Below are positions 1-5,805 of a stretch of DNA of 5,805 bases, piece after piece. Position 1 is the first letter of the stretch, and every line of letters begins with the position of its first letter. Source of the stretch: Marinagarivorans sp. UBA5868 (lineage in GTDB: Bacteria; Pseudomonadota; Gammaproteobacteria; Pseudomonadales; Cellvibrionaceae); assembly GCA_002432095.1 (NCBI GenBank), contig DJFQ01000185.1, forward strand, positions 32,500-38,304, given 5' to 3'. Under the pieces are notes generated by a model. The model was not told the origin of the DNA. It did no database searches and saw nothing but the letters and a program-made list of their open reading frames with translations. The position numbers and the translations under genes were made by a program.

Positions 1-2828
1 AGAGAATCGTCCACCACTAACGCCACGGGACGCTCTTTAATAAGATCGTTATCCAAATGACGCAGCCGCTGGGCGAAGCGCTTGCGCCAACCCTCTTCTG
101 CACTATCCGTAAGTGTCAGCCCCGGCAATTCATACAGATCCACCACGGGAGATACACGCCCGTCACCGAGAATGGTGGCGCCAATCACACCGGCCACTTT
201 ATAAGTGGCGCGCGACAGCGGTTTGATAATCTGCTCCTCGCTGGAGCGAATGGTTTCAGCTAACACACCTACGCGTCGACCATCGCGATTACGCATCACC
301 ATCAAAGCGGTATGGCGCTCCGCGCGCCGGGTATTCATAAAAATCAAATCGTCCAGACGAAAAACCGGCAATGGTTCGTCTTCACCCTGCATCCGGTAAT
401 AAAGCTGGTTCGCACGTTTTTCCAGCCGGTCAGATTCGAGGTACATAACTTGTTCAAGGGCGCGGGAAATGACACTCACCCGATGCTCACCAACCTGCAC
501 CACCAACGTATGAGCGGACAGGATGCTCATCGGTGCGATTAGCGTAAATGTGGTGCCGCGCCCGCTTTGACTGCTGATAGACAGATTGCCTTTGAGCAGG
601 CGGATTTGTTCGTTTACCACATCCAAGCCCACGCCGCGCCCGGAGGTCTGCGTCACTTCACGGCGGGTGGAAAAACCCGATGTCAGAATCAGCGCATTTA
701 AATCGGCTATTGCCAATTTTGCGCCTCGTGGTGCCAGCCCGCGTTCCACCGCTGCTTCGGCAATCGCGTCATAATCCACACCCCGCCCGTCGTCGCGGCA
801 TTGCACCACCACCGTATCTCCGGCGCGTGAAAATTCGAGAGTAATACGACCGACCGGGGGTTTGCCGACCGCCAGCCGCTCCTGCTCCGATGCCTCCAAG
901 CCATGATCCACCGCATTGCGCAGCAGGTGCATGATGGGGTCGACCAGGGTGGTGAGCACCCGGCTGTCCGCCAGAACTTCCTCACCTTTTACCTCAAGCA
1001 CAGCGGCGCGATTGGTAAGCCGCGCGGCCTGGCGTACGCAGCGCTGAAACCGGCTGGTGAAAACGCTCACCGGCAACATGCGAATGCTCAACAACAATTC
1101 CTGCGATTCAAAACCGAGTTGGCGCTGGTTGAGCACCAGGTTTTTCAGCGACTTGACCTCGCCTTCCAAGTCAATAAACGCCTCGTGCGCATCGGTTGTC
1201 ACTTCGTGAAGCTGACTGGCGAAGCTGTTGAGTTCGTTATAACGCTCAAGCTCCAGAGGATCCATCTCTTCCTCTTGAATACTGCCGGTGGCGGCGGCCA
1301 TTGCGGTTTGCAGCTCTAACAAACGCTCCAACTCCTGCGCCAGATGACGCAGCTGCGCGTGATAGGTCTCTGCGGCGCGCACGCCGTTGTTGATAACGTC
1401 CAGGCGACTGAGAATCTGGGTATTTCCGATTTGACTTTCACCGCTGAGTCGCAGTAATTCCTGCGCTTGGGTTTCGGAAATATTCAACGTGGTGTCGAAG
1501 GACTCAGGAGATTCCGCCACCGCGGGCGTTGGCTCGGCTCTGGCCGATTGAGCCTTGGGCTCCACCGAGGTTTGCGCAACGGCTGCAGCCGGCGCTGGCT
1601 TGCTCGGCACCTCAGCTTGCGCCGACAGCGGGCGATGGTAGATATCCTCCAGCACCGGAATTTCATCCACCGCATCAAGGGCAGATTGTGTGCCCAGCGC
1701 GTCATCGACGGCGGAAAGCGTTTCGTCGAGCGCGATAGAAGCGGTGACGGGAGACGAGTTTCCAGACAACAGCTCGGCAAAGATTTCTTCTTCCGCTTGT
1801 TCAACCACAGTAGTGGATGCAGACGCTTCGGTGGTTTCAATCTGCGGGGCAGTTGATTCACCGCGCGCGGCAAATGGCACAACATTGTTGCGGGATGGTG
1901 AAGCGACTGCCTCGGGCACCAACGCCTCTCTCATATCGCCACGCAACATCTCCAAAACCGCTTCCATAACCTGAGGCAGATCCGTGGGTTTAGGACCGAC
2001 GCCCACTAGGAACTCCGAAATGGCCGAGAGACAATCTGCGGAGTCCTGCAACAAAAATCCCAGCCGTGGCTCTTTTTGCTTTTGTTTCGCGGAAAGCTCC
2101 AAAAGGTCTTCTAGGTAATGAGTGAGATTGGCGATCCCCTGAATCCCCACCACATTGGCGGCGCCCTTCAGGGTATGCGCGATGCGCTGAGCGATACGCA
2201 GCTGCACATCATCTTCCATAATGAGGTATTGCTCGACAGCACGTTCGAATGCGCCCACCTGGTTTGGCAGTTCTATTAATAAACCGCGCAACAACTCGGG
2301 ATTGATATCCTCCCCCACCGCGAGGGAGGTCATGGAATCAGTAACCTGTGATGGATATTGCGGCGCACTTTCGTCCAAGAGAATTTCCGAATGCTGGAAC
2401 TGCTCAGCCAGAGCTGAAGCATCCGCACCGGCCAGCGCAATCGGCCACGCCGGGTCCGCCAGATATAGCAGCAACGCTTCTGCCGCTTTTTGTTCGTTAC
2501 GGTCATCACCCACGTATTGCAAATATCCCAGCAGCATCACACCCCAGGATTGCACCAACTGCCACTGTGCTTGCGGCAAAGGTTCAGCGGCGGCAACCAT
2601 TGTCTGAAAATTTGCCATCAGCCATTCACAGGACGCAGCAATTCCGGCCAGCCCCACCAAACGAGCGGCATTGCCGATATTTTCCGCCTGGACTTCCATT
2701 TCTTCGAGACACTGAATCCGCGCGAGCTGATCCGCACTGCTCAGCGGTGAATAATCCCCACTGATGATTTCTGCGAGTTCATTGCGCAACAGGTCGACAA
2801 GTTCTTGTTGCTGGGAAGAAATTGTCAC
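1..2828 (-). CDS. cheA: CheA/ChpA-like hybrid histidine kinase (3' end cut by window)
   Basis: The minus-strand frame is open from a GTG at 2828 to the window edge: 942 complete codons with no stop. An in-frame TAA at 2861-2859 limits the start; GTG is preferred over a TTG at 2858 because purine-rich GAGGAC/GGA sequence precedes it. Domains: residues 1-75, a degenerate Hpt-like helical region with Glu49 where the phospho-His should be; about 170-275, a true Hpt with motif AHTLKGAAN (His218, codon 2177-2175); 280-445, Ala/Pro/Glu-rich linker; 449-605, long helical region resembling the ChpA pre-kinase segment (DPLELERY, SIRMLP); 620-768, HATPase with N-box HLLRNAVDHGLE (Asn638), DDGRG 679-683, GFST 718-721, SGRGVGLDVV 729-738 and GRGTTF 756-761; 771-910, CheW-like domain. 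VALVVDDS at 935-942 is strand 1 of a receiver with its acidic pair; the phospho-acceptor Asp lies off-window. Role: cytoplasmic kinase of a chemosensory array, autophosphorylating His218 in response to the receptor encoded just upstream. The match to ChpA is from memory of the family. Far fewer Hpt modules are present than in Pseudomonas ChpA, so it could also be a separate CheA class. Confidence 0.95.
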   Translation of the reverse strand, partial: MTISSQQQELVDLLRNELAEIISGDYSPLSSADQLARIQCLEEMEVQAENIGNAARLVGLAGIAASCEWLMANFQTMVAAAEPLPQAQWQLVQSWGVMLLGYLQYVGDDRNEQKAAEALLLYLADPAWPIALAGADASALAEQFQHSEILLDESAPQYPSQVTDSMTSLAVGEDINPELLRGLLIELPNQVGAFERAVEQYLIMEDDVQLRIAQRIAHTLKGAANVVGIQGIANLTHYLEDLLELSAKQKQKEPRLGFLLQDSADCLSAISEFLVGVGPKPTDLPQVMEAVLEMLRGDMREALVPEAVASPSRNNVVPFAARGESTAPQIETTEASASTTVVEQAEEEIFAELLSGNSSPVTASIALDETLSAVDDALGTQSALDAVDEIPVLEDIYHRPLSAQAEVPSKPAPAAAVAQTSVEPKAQSARAEPTPAVAESPESFDTTLNISETQAQELLRLSGESQIGNTQILSRLDVINNGVRAAETYHAQLRHLAQELERLLELQTAMAAATGSIQEEEMDPLELERYNELNSFASQLHEVTTDAHEAFIDLEGEVKSLKNLVLNQRQLGFESQELLLSIRMLPVSVFTSRFQRCVRQAARLTNRAAVLEVKGEEVLADSRVLTTLVDPIMHLLRNAVDHGLEASEQERLAVGKPPVGRITLEFSRAGDTVVVQCRDDGRGVDYDAIAEAAVERGLAPRGAKLAIADLNALILTSGFSTRREVTQTSGRGVGLDVVNEQIRLLKGNLSISSQSGRGTTFTLIAPMSILSAHTLVVQVGEHRVSVISRALEQVMYLESDRLEKRANQLYYRMQGEDEPLPVFRLDDLIFMNTRRAERHTALMVMRNRDGRRVGVLAETIRSSEEQIIKPLSRATYKVAGVIGATILGDGRVSPVVDLYELPGLTLTDSAEEGWRKRFAQRLRHLDNDLIKERPVALVVDDS

Positions 2829-2843
2829 GAATATTCCGTCCTC
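2829..2843 (-). promoter_or_regulatory. Ribosome binding site of the kinase gene
   Basis: On the minus strand, GAGGAC (2843-2838) and GGA (2837-2835) lie 9 and 6 bases before the GTG at 2828. This purine run supports the GTG start; no in-frame ATG exists between the upstream stop (2861-2859) and this GTG. The spacing of the stronger GAGG is longer than ideal, so initiation may be moderate. Confidence 0.5.
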
Positions 2844-2862
2844 GACATCACGGGGCAATTAC

Positions 2863-2880
2863 CTAGTAAGAGGCCACTAG
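2863..2880. repeat. Short inverted repeat over the receptor stop codon
   Basis: CTAGT (2863-2867) and ACTAG (2876-2880) form a 5-bp inverted repeat with an 8-base loop. The distal arm contains the TAG stop of the receptor gene (2879-2877). There is no U-tract after it and the stem is AT-balanced and short, so it is unlikely to terminate transcription. The remaining bases of this 48-base gap serve as leader to the kinase gene. Confidence 0.3.
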
Positions 2881-5030
2881 CTGGCTTTGGATACGACGTT
2901 GGCAGCACCGCCGGTTTCCACCGGATCCTTTAACACTGGCGCGATAAGATTTTCCGGCAGCACAAATACATTCACACGCTCTAACAGCACTTCAGCAAAA
3001 TGCTTGAGGCTGTCGGTATGTCGCTTTTGCTGCACCAGTTCACTGCCTGTTTTTTCAGTGAAGTGGCGGATGATATTGGCGCGGTCGCGAATTTTATTGG
3101 AGATCTGTGCCTGCTGAATCGAGCTGTGGGAAATCACCTGAACCGTTTCCACCAACTGACGCGTCGCATCTTCGGTCACTTCCATACGTTTTTCCGCCTG
3201 CTCACCCAATCGCGTTCCCTCCGCCACTTCGGTGATCAGTTTATTCATGATATTCACCGTGTCGGAGGTTTCGACGCGGATGTTGTTCACCATCGAGGCG
3301 ATTTCGGCGGTTGCCTCCCGGGCATTTTCCGCCAGTCGCTGGACTTCGTCGGCGACCACGGCAAAACCTTTACCAGCCTCCCCCGCGGAAGCGGCGTGCA
3401 TACTCGCGTTCAATGCGAGAATGTGTGTTCGTTCGGCAATGGTATTAATCAAGTTGACGATCCCGGAAATCTCCTGCGAGCGGTCACCAAGGCGTTTAAT
3501 CCGCTTTTCTGTTTCGGAAATGGTTTCGCGGATGGTCTGAATGCCTCGCACTGTGCGCATTACCGCTTCACGCGCTTGCTGGGTATCCGCGATGGTTTTC
3601 GATGCGATGTTGTCGGCGGTCTCTGCCCGCGCTGCGATTTCATTCATCGCCCGGGCGGACATATCCAGTGCCTTACTTGTTGCCATTACTTGTTTGCGCT
3701 CATCTTCCGCAACACGCACCACGGCGCTGGACTGGCGTTGCAACAAATCGGAAATGGCGTTGACCTGCTCGGAAATATCTTTTACCTGTGCCAGCGTCTT
3801 GGCGGTTTCGTTGGTCAACAGATTTACTGCGTCGGAAATGGTGCCGGTGATATCCGCTGATACCGGTACTTTAATCGTAAGATTTTTCTGCGCGATGGCA
3901 CCAAGGGCGCGGATGAGCGAAATAATAGAGTTATTAAGCTGCTCATTTTCCAGCGATTGCTCTTCCAGTGTACGAATACGCTCGTCCAAGAGAATATTAA
4001 AAGCGCGGCCCAGATCTCCCAATTCGTCCTTCTGTAGCAAACGAACCCGCGCTTTTAAATTACCTTTATTAATTCGACGGATCACATTTTGAATGTGCGC
4101 CATAGGGAAAACGATACTTTTATAGATAAAAAATACACCCACCGCCACCGCCATCACCACCACAAAACCCAGCCCCACGAAAGTCACCATGGAAACCTGG
4201 GATTTGTACGCGTTTTCCTCCGCGGCATTTGCTGCGAATTCGCGCAGGTGTCGGCTGGCACTGGCCATGCCACTCGCCATTTGCGTTCCTACTTCGCGCA
4301 ATTGGCGTTCAAGCGCCGCGACCTGCACCACGATCGCCGAAACCTGATCGAGCTTGGCGGAATAACCATCGGCGGCAGCTTTCAGCTGGTTTTTTTGCGC
4401 ATCCGTCGAGGCGGAGGCAGCGAGCTCGGAGAAAAACGACGATGTATGGCGATCAAATTGAGTCAGTGCATCCTCACTCAAAGTCGCCACAAACTCCGCT
4501 TCCGCCTGTCGCATCCGCAGATACTCCGCGACAAGAGCGGGGTTTCCAGAGGAATAAAGTGCGTTTTCTAACGTTTCCGCGGCAGCTCTAAGTTCTTGCC
4601 GCAAGCCTCCGGCGGCTTGATTACCTAAGGTCAGCAGTTGTGCGGCCATATCTTGATAGGCCTGCTCGTAATTTTGCAGTTGGCTTTCAATTTCACGAAG
4701 GTCGCCAGAAATACCGATCCTGGTTCCGTCCGTTTTCAGCTGCGTCAACTTTTCCCGTAAATTCGCGGTTAGTTGGTTATGCCGTTCGATCAATGTGGCA
4801 TCCCGCGAGGTCATCAGCACTGCAAGCAAACGATTGAGTTCCGCCACATCAATACGCGCTGCGCTCAATACGGATTCGTGTTCCGAAAGCTCACTGCTCT
4901 GTTGCCGGATGGTCTGCTCTGTGGACATTTGCACAAAATAAGCAATACCAATTGCCACAAACCCGAACGCCAGACCCGCCACCAGCAACATGATTTTTTG
5001 CGATATGCGAAGGTTGGTTGAAATGATCAT
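2877..5030 (-). CDS. Methyl-accepting chemotaxis protein, PilJ-like
   Basis: A 717-aa inner-membrane chemoreceptor. Transmembrane helix 1 spans about residues 11-34 after a short basic N-terminus; 35-280 is a large, helix-rich periplasmic region; helix 2 is about 281-303. HAMP follows at 304-356 (KDELGDLGRAFN at 334-345). A second HAMP-like segment at 370-415 (NLTIKVPV, ITGTISDAVN) resembles the corresponding part of PilJ. The coiled-coil signalling domain covers about 420-680, with the hairpin tip at 530-560 (ERTHILALNAS, then AGEAGKGFAVVADEVQRLAE). The tip departs from the usual QTN and IEAARAGE forms, having RTH and MHAASAGE. There is no NWETF-type tethering pentapeptide; the tail ends in about 35 non-conserved residues. 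I do not recognise the PilJ sensor motif (GRQRMLSQR-like) in the periplasmic part, so its ligand is unknown. The ATG at 5030 has a good AGGA site 7 bases upstream. It lies between the CheW-like and kinase genes, its expected partners, and is probably co-transcribed with both. MCP identity is certain; PilJ class is an inference. Confidence 0.97.
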   Translation of the reverse strand: MIISTNLRISQKIMLLVAGLAFGFVAIGIAYFVQMSTEQTIRQQSSELSEHESVLSAARIDVAELNRLLAVLMTSRDATLIERHNQLTANLREKLTQLKTDGTRIGISGDLREIESQLQNYEQAYQDMAAQLLTLGNQAAGGLRQELRAAAETLENALYSSGNPALVAEYLRMRQAEAEFVATLSEDALTQFDRHTSSFFSELAASASTDAQKNQLKAAADGYSAKLDQVSAIVVQVAALERQLREVGTQMASGMASASRHLREFAANAAEENAYKSQVSMVTFVGLGFVVVMAVAVGVFFIYKSIVFPMAHIQNVIRRINKGNLKARVRLLQKDELGDLGRAFNILLDERIRTLEEQSLENEQLNNSIISLIRALGAIAQKNLTIKVPVSADITGTISDAVNLLTNETAKTLAQVKDISEQVNAISDLLQRQSSAVVRVAEDERKQVMATSKALDMSARAMNEIAARAETADNIASKTIADTQQAREAVMRTVRGIQTIRETISETEKRIKRLGDRSQEISGIVNLINTIAERTHILALNASMHAASAGEAGKGFAVVADEVQRLAENAREATAEIASMVNNIRVETSDTVNIMNKLITEVAEGTRLGEQAEKRMEVTEDATRQLVETVQVISHSSIQQAQISNKIRDRANIIRHFTEKTGSELVQQKRHTDSLKHFAEVLLERVNVFVLPENLIAPVLKDPVETGGAANVVSKAS

Positions 5031-5041
5031 GTGTATTTCCT
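5031..5041 (-). promoter_or_regulatory. Ribosome binding site of the receptor gene
   Basis: On the minus strand, CAGGAAA includes AGGA at 5041-5038, with 7 bases before the ATG at 5030. This is a near-ideal Shine-Dalgarno and fixes the receptor start. A small CCTG/CAGG stem (loop CTGA) could partly cover AGG, but 4 bp is too short to claim regulation. Confidence 0.7.
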
Positions 5042-5057
5042 GTCAGCAGGCTAATGC

Positions 5058-5066
5058 AAAAAAAAA
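5058..5066 (-). repeat. Nine-base homopolymer in the adaptor-receptor gap
   Basis: Nine consecutive A on the plus strand (T in the coding sense) lie in the 74-base gap between the adaptor stop (5107-5105) and the receptor start (5030). No convincing GC-rich stem directly precedes it, as an intrinsic terminator would need; the nearest GC-rich patch (GGCGCC) is about 20 bases upstream and separated by AT-rich sequence. The adaptor and receptor are therefore likely still co-transcribed. Runs of this length are prone to slippage, but here that would change no reading frame. Confidence 0.45.
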
Positions 5067-5104
5067 CCAAATAAATATTCCCCGGCGCCAGAATTGCGAC
5101 GCCC

Positions 5105-5686
5105 CTACCCCAATCCGTGGTCGGCAGTTCCCAATCCATTTTCGATTGAGATGAGAAACTGCGCGAATTTCTGGCAGTCCACCATCAACCAGTTGTGGTC
5201 GCGTGCCGAAAAGTAATTTTTGATGATTGATGAGGGCAACTCACCAAGATTAGAAAGGGATTGCGGTTTTTGCATCAAAGAATTGCGCGCAATCGCGGCG
5301 GGCTTGCCATCTATTGCAAGCAAAAGTCCATTAATGACATCACCTAACAACAAGGCGTATTGATGGGTCTCGTGTGCATGCTCGACATCGGGGTCAAGCA
5401 ACGTCCGAATACTGTAGTAGGGAATGATATTACCGCGGACGTTAGCAAGACCCAAACAGTGCTCTGGGGCATTGGGCATAGGAGTAAAAATTGGCTGGCT
5501 GACGAGTTCCGCCGCCTGCCCTTCCTCAAGAAGAAAGTGTCGGTTCGCGACCGTGAAGCCGTAACAACGCGCAGTTAGTTGCGACATTGCCTCCGGTCGA
5601 TCGGCGGCGAAAGACAATGCGTATTCCGCCAAATCCCAGCGTTCTTCAGGCGCGCCTCCCTCTGCACCAGGGTGAATTCTTTCCAC
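5105..5686 (-). CDS. cheW: CheW/PilI-like chemotaxis adaptor
   Basis: A 193-aa soluble scaffold protein expected to couple the receptor to the kinase. The CheW domain covers about residues 41-180, starting at CYGFTVANRHFLLE. The signature LANVRGNIIPYYSIRTLL at 80-97 holds the conserved NxRG (Arg84) that in CheW proteins contributes to kinase and receptor binding. The usual Asp of the PVxDL element is Ser92 here. The C-terminal part (YFSARDHNWLMVD, 158-170) resembles the end of PilI-type adaptors. Residues 1-40 are an extension before the domain, also a PilI feature. The start is a GTG at 5686 with AGTAGG 6 bases upstream; no other standard start exists between it and the upstream in-frame TAA (about 5737). 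Met34 (ATG at 5587) would remove the extension, but its GGAGG lies only 2 bases away, which is too close to work well. It is the first gene of the apparent operon, 74 bases before the receptor. The fold is clear; the PilI class is inferred. Confidence 0.93.
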   Translation of the reverse strand: MERIHPGAEGGAPEERWDLAEYALSFAADRPEAMSQLTARCYGFTVANRHFLLEEGQAAELVSQPIFTPMPNAPEHCLGLANVRGNIIPYYSIRTLLDPDVEHAHETHQYALLLGDVINGLLLAIDGKPAAIARNSLMQKPQSLSNLGELPSSIIKNYFSARDHNWLMVDCQKFAQFLISIENGLGTADHGLG

Positions 5687-5698
5687 AAAATGCCTACT
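5687..5698 (-). promoter_or_regulatory. Ribosome binding site of the adaptor gene
   Basis: On the minus strand, AGTAGG (5698-5693) lies 6 bases before the GTG at 5686. It is a moderate Shine-Dalgarno and is the reason for choosing the GTG over the internal ATG at 5587. Confidence 0.5.
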
Positions 5699-5730
5699 GA
5701 AAAAGAAGGAGGAATCGGTAATTGGCTTCC

Positions 5731-5744
5731 GCTTTTATAAAAGC
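5731..5744. repeat. 14-bp perfect palindrome upstream of the operon
   Basis: GCTTTTATAAAAGC is its own reverse complement, and symmetry stops at its ends (C at 5730 against A at 5745). It lies 45-58 bases before the adaptor start codon. Its size and symmetry suit a dimeric regulator binding near a promoter, but no known operator consensus was recognised. AT-rich palindromes can also arise by chance. Confidence 0.5.
5734..5739 (-). promoter_or_regulatory. Possible -10 hexamer of the operon promoter
   Basis: TATAAA on the minus strand matches the sigma-70 -10 consensus at five of six positions and would give a leader of roughly 40 bases before the adaptor GTG. No good TTGACA-like -35 lies 16-18 bases upstream; the position falls at the end of the first repeat copy. 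If the promoter is real it probably needs an activator. The hexamer sits inside a perfect palindrome, so the match may be incidental. Each repeat copy also holds a TATAAC. Confidence 0.25.
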
Positions 5745-5747
5745 ACC

Positions 5748-5759
5748 AACCTGCAGGTT
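5748..5759. repeat. 12-bp perfect palindrome abutting the direct repeats
   Basis: AACCTGCAGGTT is perfectly self-complementary. Its right arm, GGTT (5756-5759), is also the first four bases of the tandem repeat, so the two elements share sequence. It lies three bases from the 14-bp palindrome. It may be an operator half or the junction where the repeat array ends. Confidence 0.5.
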
Positions 5760-5805
5760 ATATCGCACTATCCACGGTTATATCGCACTATCCACGGTTA
5801 TATCG
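5756..5805. repeat. 20-bp perfect tandem direct repeat, running off the window
   Basis: The unit GGTTATATCGCACTATCCAC occurs at 5756-5775 and 5776-5795 without a mismatch, and its first ten bases recur at 5796-5805, where the window ends; the array may therefore be longer. There are no spacers, so it is not a CRISPR array. A 20-bp period is near two helical turns, which would put each copy on nearly the same DNA face. It starts about 70 bases before the adaptor gene. It could be an array of regulator sites, a minisatellite, or part of a longer repeat beyond the window. Confidence 0.85.

Noticed and set aside
903..1319. Plus-strand open frames opposite the kinase (also 1467-1856, 2221-2607, 2348-2764)
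   Set aside because: All are antisense to a continuous 942-codon frame with conserved Hpt, ATPase and CheW motifs. None has a recognisable domain or ribosome binding site.
1484..1885. A 133-codon minus-strand frame within the kinase gene
   Set aside because: It is the other reading frame of the Ala/Pro/Glu-rich linker; its Arg/Pro/Leu-rich composition is a frame-shift shadow.
2829..2876. Terminator between receptor and kinase
   Set aside because: Only a 5-bp inverted repeat without a T tract is visible, and the short gap supports co-transcription.
3000..3860. A 286-codon open frame on the plus strand
   Set aside because: It lies wholly opposite the receptor gene, whose protein has clear domains. 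Its translation is rich in His, Cys and Phe with no recognisable fold; long antisense frames are common opposite GC-biased coding DNA.
3541..4092. A 183-codon plus-strand open frame
   Set aside because: It is antisense to the HAMP and signalling coiled coil of the receptor, with Ser/Arg-rich shadow composition and no start context.
5042..5104. Intrinsic terminator between adaptor and receptor
   Set aside because: A T tract is present in the coding sense but no stable GC stem lies directly before it.
5756..5805. CRISPR array
   Set aside because: The repeats are directly tandem with no spacers, and 20 bp is short for a CRISPR repeat.
1..5805. tRNA, rRNA, insertion sequence or riboswitch
   Set aside because: About 96% of the window is coding in three conserved genes, and the gaps are too short or lack the required structure.

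Overview
The window is a compact chemosensory (Che/Pil-Chp type) gene cluster, read entirely on the minus strand, from what looks like a gammaproteobacterium. This guess rests on moderate GC, E. coli/Pseudomonas-like Shine-Dalgarno sites, and closest remembered resemblance of all three proteins to the type IV pilus chemosensory proteins PilI, PilJ and ChpA. A Cellvibrio/Saccharophagus-type marine or polysaccharide-degrading relative would fit, but the genus cannot be fixed from this sequence.

Layout in transcription order (high to low coordinates): (1) 5687-5805, an upstream non-coding region with a 20-bp perfect direct repeat (two full copies plus half a copy cut by the window edge), then two perfect palindromes of 12 and 14 bp and a weak promoter-like hexamer; (2) 5686-5105, a 193-aa CheW/PilI-like adaptor with an N-terminal extension; (3) a 74-base gap with a nine-base T tract (coding sense) and a clear Shine-Dalgarno; (4) 5030-2877, a 717-aa transmembrane methyl-accepting receptor with a large helical periplasmic part, HAMP, a PilJ-like second HAMP-like segment and an unusual signalling tip; (5) a 48-base gap; (6) 2828 to beyond position 1, a hybrid CheA/ChpA-like histidine kinase of at least 942 residues. 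Its order is degenerate Hpt, active Hpt, Ala/Pro/Glu-rich linker, helical dimerisation region, ATPase, CheW-like domain, and the first residues of a receiver domain where the window ends.

The three genes have short gaps and one orientation, so they probably form one operon. The receptor would sense a periplasmic or membrane signal, the adaptor would couple it to the kinase, and the kinase would pass phosphate from its Hpt histidine to its own receiver and/or a separate regulator. No CheR, CheB, CheY, PilG or PilH gene lies in the window. Missing partners may lie beyond position 1 or past 5805. The output (twitching, swimming, c-di-GMP or transcription) cannot be read from this sequence. The most unusual points are the repeat/palindrome array before the operon, the pseudo-Hpt domain of the kinase and the non-canonical receptor tip.
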